Shown here piece by piece: positions 52,615 through 62,200 of a stretch of 64,000 bases of DNA (position 1 is the stretch's first letter; every line of letters starts with the position of its first letter). The DNA lies in NCBI RefSeq assembly GCF_001590605.1, contig NZ_CP014504.1, positions 1,488,001 to 1,552,000 on the forward strand. The letters run 5' to 3'. Source of the DNA: Pedobacter cryoconitis (GTDB lineage Bacteria; Bacteroidota; Bacteroidia; Sphingobacteriales; Sphingobacteriaceae). Made by a program: the position numbers and the translations under genes. The notes beneath the pieces were generated by a model, which was not told the DNA's origin, ran no database searches, and was given only the letters and a program-made list of their open reading frames with translations.

Positions 52615-53611
52615 ATGAAAACTAATTTTAGCGTGCTTTTCTTTTTGAAAAAGCCAAAAAACTCTACAAAAGGGGCTGTTTACTTTATCTTTTTAAGAAT
52701 TACGGTGGACGGGGTTCGTGCGGAAATGTCAACAAGCAGAAATTGCGAACCGGAGCGGTGGAATGCAAAAGCCGGAAAAGTCATAGGCACAAAGGAAGAT
52801 GTTAAAACTTTGAATGCCTATCTGGAAAATATGAAAGCGGAAGTTTATGCAGCCCATAGCCAGCTAAGCGTGGACGGAGCCGAAATAACTGCTGATAGTG
52901 TTAAATGCAAATTCTTAGGCAAAGAAGAAAAAGCGCACACTATACTAGAAGCCATTAAAACCCACAATGAAAAAATGAAAGCATTGGTGGAGAAAGAAGA
53001 ATATGCGCCTGGAACGCTTAGAAGATTTGAAGTATTGGAAAGGCATGTAGAAGAGTTCATTGCAGCCAAATACAACAGAACCGATTTTAATGTAAAACGT
53101 ATTGACCATGAGTTTATCGACGGTTTTGACTTCTACCTGCATACGGTAAAGGAAAACGATACCAATACTGCAAACAAGCATATTAAAAATCTCAAAAAGA
53201 TCGTAAGCATCTGCCGGAAATATAAATGGATCAGTACTGATCCCTTCTTTGGCCATACGCTAAAATCCAAGCCTGTCCACAGGGAGTTTTTAACGGCTGA
53301 TGAATTGCAGAAGATTACCCAAAAACGGTTTACAACTGATAGGTTATCGCAGGTAAGGGACTTTTTTCTTTTCAGTTGCTATACCGGACTTTCCTATGCG
53401 GATGTTCAAAAACTTAAACTAGCCGACGTAAGTATTGGGGTTGATGGGGAAAGGTGGATATTTACCTACCGAAAAAAAACAGATACAAGGGTGGCAATCC
53501 CCTTGCTTCCAATAGCGGCAAGTATCCTTGATAAATATAAAGATCACCCTTATTGCCTCCCTAACAACAGGGCGTTACCAATCTCCAGCAATCAGAAAAT
53601 GAACGAATATC
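52615..53611 (+). CDS. Tyrosine recombinase (integrase), 5' exon
   Basis: N-terminal three quarters of a Bacteroidota-type, IntDOT-like site-specific recombinase. It opens MKTNFSVLFFLKKPKN and has the Arm-DNA-binding domain, the SAM-like core-binding domain (near 100-200) and the beginning of the catalytic domain (HREFLTADELQKI; CYTGLSYADVQKL). Position of the first catalytic Arg is S (TGLSYADV), as reported for IntDOT of CTnDOT. ATG 52615 is chosen over an ATG 16 codons upstream by family N-terminus. The coding part stops at base C 53611, where a group II intron begins; the continuing frame adds only RAPVKVA and a stop. Joined to 56117-56442, the product is 440 residues. Confidence 0.85.
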
Positions 53612-54182
53612 GTGCGCCCGTAAAGGTTGCGTAATGAATGTCTCTTTAGCAAGAGACTAGACTAGGTTCCAAGTCTACTCCCGACCGACTTATCTGGAGG
53701 GGAAACCTGATAGGGAGTGTAGCATGTCGGTTTACAGCATGGCCGCTTTAATTGCCAAAGGCGAGTGCATTGCTGGGGAGAAAGACAGACACGAGGATGA
53801 AGCCTATACTGGTTGAATGATAGTTCAGTGGGGCATGTTGAACCTGTGACGAAAGGCAGTTGTATTGTCACACCGTAGCTATCTCAATTGACAGGTAGCC
53901 TTTGAGAGCATAGAACACCGCTACGGCACAACCGCAATAAGCGGAGAAAAGAACGAAAGTCGCATCCGACAGTCTGTCGCGCTAACAGTCATTACGAAGC
54001 TAAACGGGGATTTCCTAAGTCGGGATGCCCATATATAAAAAAAAAAGGGCTATGTATAAAGATACTGAATACCCGATATGGAAACGGAGCTTCCGTAGTA
54101 GTCCGAGCAGGGTAATACCCTGTACATGGCGAAGGGAAGCAGTTGTCAACTTAATACAAACTAAGGAAAACGTGTGAGACGT

Positions 54183-56003
54183 ATGAGAGATCCAGTGCAA
54201 GTATTAAACGCTTTATGCGAACATAGCAAAGATTCGGGCTACCGTTACCAAAGGCTCTACCGAATTCTGTTTAATGAGGAAATGTTTTTCATCGCCTATC
54301 AGCGTAAATATGCCAATCAAGGTAATATGACGCCGGGCACCGACGGCAGAACCGTCGACAGAATGAGCATTCACCGCATTCAGAAACTTGTGGCAAGTCT
54401 GAGAGACGAATCGTATCAGCCTCATCCTGCCCGCCGGGTGTATATACCCAAGAAGAATGGAACGAAACGCCCGTTGGGTATTCCCTCTTTTGAGGATAAA
54501 CTCGTGCAGGAAGTGGTACATATGATTCTGAAAGCCATCTATGAGGGGCAATTTGAAGACACCTCACATGGCTTCCGTCCCAACAGAAGCTGCCACACGG
54601 CATTAAGGGACATTAAGGTTACATTCAAGGGAACACGATGGTTTATTGAGGGCGATATCAAAGGTTTCTTTGATAATATCAACCATAATGTAATGATCGA
54701 TATCCTCAGAGAACGTATCTCTGATGATCGTTTCCTGCGTTTAATCCGTAAGTTCCTGAATGCTGGCTATATGGAGAACTGGACATACAACAATACCTAC
54801 TCAGGAACACCGCAAGGCGGAATCATTAGTCCTATCCTGGCTAACATCTACCTTGACAAGTTCGATAAGTATGTAAAACAGTATGCAGAAAGTTTCAATA
54901 AAGGCAAATCACGTAGACTAACCACTGAGTATCAGCGTAACCGGAATCAGAGAAATGCATTACGATGGAAACTGGAAGCGGAAACGGATGAAAACCGCAA
55001 AGCTGAACTGAAATTGAAAATGGCCGAAATGCGTACGGAAATGCTGGATATTCCAGCAACAAGGGACATGGATGACACGTTCAAAAGATTGAAGTACATA
55101 AGGTATGCTGATGACTTCCTCATCGGAGTAATCGGCAGCAAGGGAGAATGTGAAAAAATCAAAGCTGATATTACCACTTTCATGAGTGAAAAACTCAAAT
55201 TGGAAATGTCTGAAGAGAAGACTTTGATTACCAGCGCACAAGAACCCGCAAAATTCCTTGGATACGAAATCACTGCACGCCGGTCCATGGACCACACGCG
55301 TACACGATGTGGACTACAGCGCCGTCCGTGGTCAGGAACAATTGTCTTAAATTTATCTTACGAAACCGTACTTAAGCGACTTCAGTCCTATAACGCTGTG
55401 CTTATCACACAAGTAGACAGGAAACAAACGCTTAAGCCATCGTCTCGCAAGTATATGGTGAATAGGCAAGATGCAGATATCATGGCGCAATACAATCTTG
55501 AATTGCGGGGATTCTACAACTACTATTCCATCGCAGACAACATCGGCTATCGGGGATGGAAGTTCAATTACTTCATGAAATATAGCATGCTCAAAACGCT
55601 CGGCCGTAAGCACAAAAGAACTGTCGGACAAATACTTGAGAAGTATAGAGACGGGACGGATGTGGTCATCCCCTATAGGGATAATAAAGGCAACGCGAAA
55701 CAAAGAGTGTGGTATAATGGGGGATTCAGATGTAAACGCTTCAAAGACATCTACGAGGATAATTATTACGACAAGGCTCCCAATACCATGTATCTTCCTG
55801 CCCCCACACTTGTGGAAAGGCTCAGAGAGAGAAAGTGTGAACTTTGCGGTGTAATGGGAGACCTCGTGATGCATCACGTACGTAACATTAATCAGCTTAA
55901 AGCTGATACCAAATGGAATGCAGTGATGATCAAACGCCATCGTAAAACACTCGCAGTCTGTCAAGGCTGTGATGCATTAATCCATAAAAGCTATGATAAG
56001 TAA
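54183..56003 (+). CDS. ltrA: Group II intron reverse transcriptase/maturase with HNH endonuclease
   Basis: A 606-residue intron-encoded protein. Reverse transcriptase blocks include RPLGIPSFEDKLVQ, HGFRPNRSCHTAL, EGDIKGFFDNIN, GTPQGGIISPILANIYLD and the catalytic YADDF near 308-312. The maturase X domain follows (YYSIADNIGYRGWKFNYFMK), and the end is an HNH-type zinc nuclease (CELCGVMGDLVMHHVRNIN, then CQGCDALIH). All parts for splicing and retrohoming are intact. ATG 54183 follows TAAGGAAAA; an in-frame GTG three codons upstream is an alternative. Confidence 0.95.
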   Translation: MRDPVQVLNALCEHSKDSGYRYQRLYRILFNEEMFFIAYQRKYANQGNMTPGTDGRTVDRMSIHRIQKLVASLRDESYQPHPARRVYIPKKNGTKRPLGIPSFEDKLVQEVVHMILKAIYEGQFEDTSHGFRPNRSCHTALRDIKVTFKGTRWFIEGDIKGFFDNINHNVMIDILRERISDDRFLRLIRKFLNAGYMENWTYNNTYSGTPQGGIISPILANIYLDKFDKYVKQYAESFNKGKSRRLTTEYQRNRNQRNALRWKLEAETDENRKAELKLKMAEMRTEMLDIPATRDMDDTFKRLKYIRYADDFLIGVIGSKGECEKIKADITTFMSEKLKLEMSEEKTLITSAQEPAKFLGYEITARRSMDHTRTRCGLQRRPWSGTIVLNLSYETVLKRLQSYNAVLITQVDRKQTLKPSSRKYMVNRQDADIMAQYNLELRGFYNYYSIADNIGYRGWKFNYFMKYSMLKTLGRKHKRTVGQILEKYRDGTDVVIPYRDNKGNAKQRVWYNGGFRCKRFKDIYEDNYYDKAPNTMYLPAPTLVERLRERKCELCGVMGDLVMHHVRNINQLKADTKWNAVMIKRHRKTLAVCQGCDALIHKSYDK

Positions 56004-56021
56004 AGTTATGTTGACAATGGA

Positions 56022-56055
56022 GAGCCGTATACATGGAGACATGTACGTACGGTTC
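56022..56055 (+). ncRNA. Group II intron domain V
   Basis: The 34-nt hairpin begins GAGCCGTAT, has a GAGA tetraloop and ends GTACGGTTC, with the catalytic AGC triad at 56023-56025. Its sequence and length match domain V of bacterial group II introns. Domain VI, with a candidate branch-point A at 56110 in GGCCTAGCCC, follows to the intron end. Confidence 0.9.
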
Positions 56056-56116
56056 GGGGGCGGGTTAGCAGAGACTTACCACCGCAAGGTGGCAAAGCGC
56101 TGTTGGCCTAGCCCAC

Positions 56117-56442
56117 TGGTTGAAATTGCGGCACTTTCAGGGGTTAATAAAACATTGGGCAACCGGATAGCGAAGCGGACTTTTGGCACTACGGTAACTT
56201 TATTGAATGGCGTACCTATAGAAAGTGTGTCTAAAATGCTTGGACACACTAATATACGTACCACACAATTATACGCCAAGGTACTGGATACCAAAGTAAG
56301 TGAAGATATGGCGCCTCTTATGAGGAAATTTGTTGCTCAACATACCAAAGCTAATGAAGTTACAGAATCAAAAATAAGCGCTGACATTGCATTAATACGG
56401 GAAAAACACACTGTCATCCCTGTCATGGAAGAGACTTGGTAA
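56117..56442 (+). CDS. Tyrosine recombinase (integrase), 3' exon
   Basis: C-terminal part of the integrase, entered at the second base of a CTG codon. It keeps the late family motifs VPIESVSKMLGHTNIRTTQL and the nucleophile tyrosine in QLYAKVLD. The box that normally reads HxARHTFAT is RIAKRTFGT here, so the catalytic His and second Arg are replaced. An ATG at 55993 opens a frame running through the intron tail into this exon, but that reading begins in intron sequence. The exon ends in an E/K-rich tail and TAA 56442, followed by a terminator. Confidence 0.82.
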
Positions 56443-56469
56443 CACAGGCTTATCACCTTCTAAATACTG

Positions 56470-56501
56470 ACCACGTATTGCTATTGCGATGCGTGGTTTT
56501 T
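56470..56501 (+). terminator. Terminator of the integrase
   Basis: ACCACGTATTGC and GCGATGCGTGGT form a 12-bp stem (two G-U) around TATT, followed by T5. Confidence 0.75.
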
Positions 56502-56544
56502 AAATTACCGGTAACGATACATCTATTAAAAACCATAAAATATA

Positions 56545-56574
56545 TTTGGTGTCAAAATAAAAACGCTATGTTTG
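56545..56574 (+). promoter_or_regulatory. Promoter of the MarR cassette
   Basis: TTTG at 56545-56548, an 18-base spacer and TATGTTTG at 56567-56574 fit TTTG/TANNTTTG. It ends 29 bases before the marR-type ATG, a place where the regulator could repress itself. Confidence 0.6.
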
Positions 56575-56603
56575 TAACTACTTAACAACTCAAATACTTT
56601 TCA

Positions 56604-57029
56604 ATGATCAGTGAAAATTTAAATTCGGCTTTGGCTATTATAAAAACTCAATCGATTCTTTCAAAAAAATTCGATAAACTGAATATGCACGGTCTGGGTA
56701 TGAGTGATTTCATCATACTTTATCTATTGAAAAATAGCCCCGGTAATCAATCTAGAAGAATTGATTTGGCAAGTAAAATGGGCATTACTGCATCTGGAAT
56801 TACAAGATTACTTGCTCCGATGGAGAAAATAGGTTTAGTCGATCGGCAGTCGAATGCTCGTGATGCACGAGTGAGCTATGTTGTATTGACCAAAGCAGGT
56901 GAACAGATATTTGAAGAGGCTAAATTAACTGCAGAAGAAGTTGCCGAAGAAATTTTCTCCTCTTTGAAAAAGAAAAATCACAGCATAATGATGGATGTCT
57001 TAAATGATTTGATTGCAAAGTTTAATTAA
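56604..57029 (+). CDS. MarR-family transcriptional regulator
   Basis: A 141-residue winged-helix repressor. The DNA-binding region is recognisable: RRIDLASKMGITASGITRLL (helix-turn-helix, near 52-71), then EKIGLVDRQSNARDARVSYV (the wing, with the conserved D-R) and KAGEQIFEEAK. Such proteins sense small molecules, often aromatic acids or drugs. It leads the cassette with the 115-residue and hydrolase genes in the same direction (9- and 11-base gaps), which it probably controls. Confidence 0.9.
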   Translation: MISENLNSALAIIKTQSILSKKFDKLNMHGLGMSDFIILYLLKNSPGNQSRRIDLASKMGITASGITRLLAPMEKIGLVDRQSNARDARVSYVVLTKAGEQIFEEAKLTAEEVAEEIFSSLKKKNHSIMMDVLNDLIAKFN

Positions 57030-57038
57030 AATAATACA

Positions 57039-57386
57039 ATGGATAAAAACGTAAAAAAGAGATACAGGGAAGAATTTGAAAACAAGAATGTGGAGATGGG
57101 GATTCTCGTTATAAAAAATAAAGAAAATAGAAAAGTATTTTTAAAACCTACCCTTAATGCAGAGGCCTGGATAAATAAAACCAAATTTATGTTGAAAAAC
57201 GGACAATTTGAAAACGCCGAGCTACAAAATGATTGGACTACCCTAGGGGAAAATATTTTCAGCTTTGAGATGATTGCGGTGTTAAAAGAAAATGAGAATC
57301 AATTTTTTGATTATCGAAAAGAACTGACCAAAATGAAACAGGCTGTGAATGAAAGCTTGTTAAAGAATGAGGTTGAACATTATTAA
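57039..57386 (+). CDS. GIY-YIG-like protein, catalytically degenerate
   Basis: A 115-residue protein resembling the small GIY-YIG nuclease relatives found in Bacillota and Bacteroidota (opening K-RYRE, MGILVIKNKENRKVF, then NKTKFMLKNGQFENAELQND and W-T-GENIFSFEMI). The GIY and YIG tripeptides, which would be GIY at GIL and YIG at VFL, are both lost and no catalytic Arg/Glu pair is evident, so nuclease activity is unlikely. Its place between a MarR regulator and a hydrolase suggests a small-molecule response role; inference. Confidence 0.6.
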   Translation: MDKNVKKRYREEFENKNVEMGILVIKNKENRKVFLKPTLNAEAWINKTKFMLKNGQFENAELQNDWTTLGENIFSFEMIAVLKENENQFFDYRKELTKMKQAVNESLLKNEVEHY

Positions 57387-57397
57387 TTTTACTGAAA

Positions 57398-58282
57398 ATG
57401 CCATTTGCAAAGCTAAATAAAATTGCCCTTTTCTACGATGTCATGGGGCCTGAAAATACCAAAACAGTATTGTTGATTTCAGGATTAGGAAGTCAATTGA
57501 CAAGTTGGAGCTCTTCATTTTGTCAAGAATTTGTAGATAACGGATTTAGAGTTATTCGTTTTGACAATAGAGATTCAGGTTTATCGACCTTTATAGAATT
57601 TGATATAAAGAATGTGAGTGAAATGATGGGCCTTCTGCAACAGGGAAAACAGCCAGAAAATGCTTATAAATTGGCGGACATGGCCAATGATGTTATTTCT
57701 CTGTTGGATGAATTGAAGATCGAAAAAGTTCATGTAATGGGTCGCTCTTTAGGTGGAATAGTGGCACAAATCATCGCATCAGATTATCCAGAACGGATAG
57801 AGAGTTTAACCATTATTATGTCGACTTCTTTAAATCCTACTTTGCCCCAGCCAAAAGCAGAAGTAATGGGTTTAATGCTTCGCCCAATGCCCAATTTCAA
57901 AGAGGAGTTAGATTTATATCTGGAAAAGAGACTAGAATTTGTCAAGGCCATAACGGGAAGTGGTTTTCCAATTAAGCTAGAAGACGAAAAAGAAAATATT
58001 TTAAAAGACCTGCAAAGGTCGCCATCAGCTAATATCCTTGGACAAATCTGTGCAATGGCATTAACATCTTATGACTTGGATCGATTAAAAAAAATCAACA
58101 TACCTACATTAGTAGTTCATGGATCAGAAGACCCTTTATTTCCCCTAGCGTGTGGCAAAGATATCGCCAACTCAATTCCGAATGCATGTTTTATGAAAAT
58201 CGAAGGGATGGGGCATTCCCTCCCTAAAGACCTGAATATAATAGTCATTGATGCATTTATGAAGAATAATGTTACTCAATAA
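57398..58282 (+). CDS. Alpha/beta hydrolase
   Basis: A 294-residue serine hydrolase. Oxyanion-side motif ISGLGSQLTSW (28-38), nucleophile elbow GRSLGG with S117, acid D in VVHGSEDPLFP (near 240) and H in GMGHSLP (near 270). RFDNRDSGLST (about 54-64) is typical of the aclacinomycin methylesterase/TesE-type branch. The substrate is unknown. It is the third gene of the MarR-led cassette. Confidence 0.88.
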   Translation: MPFAKLNKIALFYDVMGPENTKTVLLISGLGSQLTSWSSSFCQEFVDNGFRVIRFDNRDSGLSTFIEFDIKNVSEMMGLLQQGKQPENAYKLADMANDVISLLDELKIEKVHVMGRSLGGIVAQIIASDYPERIESLTIIMSTSLNPTLPQPKAEVMGLMLRPMPNFKEELDLYLEKRLEFVKAITGSGFPIKLEDEKENILKDLQRSPSANILGQICAMALTSYDLDRLKKINIPTLVVHGSEDPLFPLACGKDIANSIPNACFMKIEGMGHSLPKDLNIIVIDAFMKNNVTQ

Positions 58283-59227
58283 TATAAAACTAGAGTAAAA
58301 TTGATCGGCCACAACAACTGATATATAAAGTGTCCACGGTACCAATTGTATACTGCAAAGCCAATGTACAATGGCAGGAAACCAAGGCACACCACTCCGT
58401 AAATGCCCAGAGCGAGAACGGTGGGCTGGCTTATGTGCGATGGGGTTTCGCAGGCCACAATGAGCGTTGGGATACTGATCAATAAGCAAATATATGCTGA
58501 AGATTACCAGCTCTGTAAATTGAGGTTGTCTATTTCCTTAAAATGCTTGTTGTAAAATCACTACCTGAGTATATTCAACAGTACACTCCTTAAACTGGTA
58601 AAAATGGGTGGTGACAATGCTATACCCGAAGAAGCAGGAAGAAAAGTCATGAGGCAATGGTTAAAAGCAGTCTTAGCAGACAGAACTAAGTATATTACTG
58701 ATAACCTATAGGTCATCTGGTTTGAAATTATGCTATTAATAGTTAAGCTCAATCCGTTGTTTTTAGCACTGGCCGATGTTGAAGGCAATGCCTTTTCCGT
58801 AAATGCCAGAGCAAAACCCTTCAGTTTTGCAGGCCGAAAATGAGCGCGGGCAAATATGAAACTATGACCTTGACCGGTGTGACCAACGGGAGCGGTAAAA
58901 GAGTTTTTGTATAGCAAAAACATTAACTTGCTCCCTCAATGTCTTATATTATAGGGCCTAGTAGGGCAACTGCCCAACTTCCGTTTGCTCATTTAACTCG
59001 TCCTGAAATACGTTTATCAATAGTTATTCAAGGAAGCTTCACAATATGATCATAGATTCATATTGAAAAAGATATAAAAGACACAATAAGTAAATTGTTA
59101 TATTTAAATTTTTAGAATATTGTTTGGTGAAAAAAAATATAAATTTCAATATTATGCTTGTTTACAAAATAATCCATCTTATATTGTAAAAAAGATATTA
59201 ACATTCTCAAATAATTAATGCTCATAA
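58283..59227. other. Intergenic region with decayed coding fragments
   Basis: 945 bases between the hydrolase and the SIR2 gene. Fragments that read like protein but have no complete gene: a minus-strand hydrophobic stretch (58276-58482, with VLALGIYGVVCLGFLPLYIG), a plus-strand frame 58604-58711 (MGGDNAIPEEAGRKVMRQWL and more) and another at 58840-58914 (MSAGKYETMTLTGVTNGSGK then RVFV). Two imperfect copies of one sequence occur at 58397-58465 and 58797-58846. The left part is more G+C-rich than its surroundings. The last 300 bases are very A+T-rich and probably hold the promoter of the SIR2 gene. Confidence 0.5.
58397..58846. repeat. Imperfect direct repeat, two degenerate copies
   Basis: Copy 1 (58397-58465) and copy 2 (58797-58846) both start CCGTAAATGCC-AGAGC and end GCAGGCC--AATGAGCG. 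Copy 2 is about 19 bases shorter in the middle. They look like remnants of a duplicated gene or a small repeat element. Confidence 0.5.
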
Positions 59228-62200
59228 ATGAATCATATACTCAATGATGATGATATACTTGAGAATTACCTCACTCAAGAATTATTTCCTTCAATCCAAC
59301 GTGGTGACGTCACCTTATTCTTGGGAGCAGGATCTTCTGTTACAGACAAAAAATTCCTTGGCAGCCAAATTATTGATTATTACGAATCTAAATTAGCAAT
59401 CCAATTAGGTATTTCAGATTTAGTTGAATTCATGGATATGATCAGCGCCATGCCAAACTTTGTTCGTGATGACTTTGATAATTACATTTCCACGTTACTT
59501 TCTAAGTTAATTCCGACAGACACACATAAAATAATTGCTAGCGCTAATTGGAATCAAATCATCACCACTAACGTGGATTTGATATTAGAAAGAGCTTTCG
59601 ATTCCATTCAAAACACATATAACGAAAATAAATCTCTTAGACCAATTAGAAATATATCAGAAACAAGAGGACAGCCCAGTAATAGTATTCTTAAATATAT
59701 TAAATTAAATGGGTGTATAAGCGATAAAAACAAGTATCCACTGATATTCTCGACAAAGGATTTTATTAGTCAAAAAAAATATCATAATTCAGTTTTACAG
59801 TCATTGAGTGATCTTCCACCAAACAGTAAATTTGTTACAATCGGATATTCATTTACTGACCCGATTTCAAAAAATTTAATAAAGTATTTTGATTCATTTA
59901 ATTTTAGACACAGAAAGCCTATTATTTGTTTTGATCCTTATATACAAGATGGTAGATTAGATTATTTGAAAGAAAAGGGGATTTTTGTTATAAAATTAGA
60001 TGTCGAAAGTCTTTTTAAAAGATTTATTGCTTGGGAAGAAACGAAAGCTGCTTCAGTAGTTATTCGGAAATCTATAACTTTTAAAAACATCAATGATGAA
60101 TCTATTTCTATTCCATCAAAATTAAAGTTGGCGCTTGGTAATAATATTATTCAATTATCTGATTCTTCGAAAATTCCATCAACCAACCCGATTTTATTTT
60201 ACCAAGGAGAAAAACCTTCTTATGATACTGTCAGGAAGAATAATGATGTTATAAAAACATCTAAACTAGATGATATAAGAGGTGAAATTATAAAGATTAT
60301 AAAAAAAAATGCAGAAAAGTCTATACCTGTTATTTTCCTAACTGGCAGCTTTGGAACAGGAAAATCTACTTTTGCGTATAGATTAATAAATTCATTAATT
60401 CATGATGTTTCACTAAATGCTTTAGCATTTGAATTTTATGACTTATCAATTTTACGCACCCAGGATTTAGGAGAGTTATTTTCACTAACCGATGCTGAGA
60501 ACATTATAATAACTTGTCAAGAAGTAGAAATTGATAGTTCTTTCAAAGAATTTATGGATTTAAGGAACAAATTAAGCTCTGAACAATTCTCCAAATTTAA
60601 TATATATTTCATCGTCTCCATTAGAGAGAATATTCTAATTAAGTTCACTAATGCTTACAAGTACAAGAACGTTCACCAACTAAATATAGATAGTAAAATA
60701 AATGAATTGGAAGCATCCGAATTAGTTGATAAACTTAGTGGTGTTGACTTGGTCAAATTTAGAGATCCCGGTGAGAAACGTCAATTAATTAATACCATAA
60801 TTAAAGATTTCCAAGGAGATACGTTTATCTCATTGATTTCAATGATAACAAATAATAATTTTGATGACATCATTTATAGTGCCTATTTTCAATTATCAAA
60901 AACGGCTAAAGATGCATTTTTATTTACTTCCCTGTTGTATCAATATAAAATTTTAATGCCATCTGGTCTACTTATGAGATTAGTCTCAAAAGATTGGGCT
61001 GAATTTGAACAAGATGTTTTAAAATATGACTCCAAAGGGATTTTAATACAAGATTATATAACTGGTTCTTCCAGTCCTGATATTTATTTTAGAACCCGGC
61101 ACTCAATTATTTCTGAACATCTAGTTTCAAGAATCTTAAAAAATCAAGATCAAAAATTCGATAAAGTCAAGAAAATAGTTAGCCACTTGATAGAATCTGA
61201 TTACAGTGCTAAGCTTTTTGTAGATCTCATAAAATCATTGCGATACAATAATGCATTTCCTGAAGATCGAATGAACATACTATTTGACATAGCAGACCCT
61301 ATTTTTGAAACAAATCCACATTTTGTTCAACATTATGCACTCAATCTACAATTGAGAAGAACAGAAACTTCAATAAAAAAAGGTATTGATAAAATTAGAT
61401 ATGCCGAATCCTTTTTAGATCATAGAAATCATCGCTTAATTCATCGCAGAGCCGTATTACATTTTGAGTTAGCAAAGATATACCAGCGAAATGGAAATTA
61501 TGCTAATACATGGATAAATCTAGAGGAGGCTAGAGATTTATTCGAAGTAAAAAGACTTGAAGATCCGTTTAGTTCATTTAGTTATGTAGACAATTTAAAT
61601 TTAGAACTTTGGGTTTTGGATAAACTAAATTTGGAAGAGACCGACTTACTATTATTACATATAAAAATTCAAGGTCTATTTGATTTTGCTATAAACTCAA
61701 TTTTCGAGGATCTTGATAAGATTCTAAAATTAAAATATCAATATTATAGAAGTCTGGAATCATCACTTAGCCCTTCAGATACATCATTGATTGACTACTT
61801 AGAAGAACTATATGAAAACGAAGATACTAGACCATATTCTTTGGTTCTTAAATACAATTATTTGTCCCAAAAGAAGTTGGAAGATAAGGCCTTTGCACTC
61901 ATTCCAGAATTAGAGAATTTGATCTATAATAACGAAGTAGCAAAGTTATTATTTACTTATTATGGCAGAAACCTGAATATTTTTGATAATAGACAAAAAT
62001 ATTTTAATTTAATAAAAATGGGATATAACTTTCCCGCTAAGGATAGGCTCAGATACCATTTCTATTCATATGTTGCTGAATCTTACAACTTAAATTTCAC
62101 ATATGTTAGTGATCATATTCATAGTATTATGAATCTAGACTCAAACATAAATCCTGATCTACATGAATTATGGCTTGATGAGAATTATGAAATTAAATCA

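Larger units (their letters stand above)
53612..56116 (+). mobile_element. Group II intron interrupting the integrase gene
   Basis: A 2505-base intron with the 5' signature GTGCGCCC at 53612, about 560 bases of structured non-coding ribozyme sequence (domains I to early IV), an RT/maturase gene in domain IV, domain V at 56022-56055, domain VI after it, and the 3' end GCCCAC. Exon bases C|TG rejoin a CTG leucine codon, so splicing rebuilds Y-L-V-E-I in the recombinase. It is inserted in the sense orientation, as needed for splicing. The stretch 53612-54173 contains no gene. Confidence 0.9.

Noticed and set aside
55993..56442. A 149-codon frame through the intron end into the integrase C-terminus
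   Set aside because: Its first 41 codons lie in intron domains V and VI; the true coding part starts at the splice junction 56117.
58561..58923. A 120-codon minus-strand frame before the SIR2 gene
   Set aside because: Serine/alanine-rich shadow with no family; shorter plus-strand fragments in the same place read more like protein.
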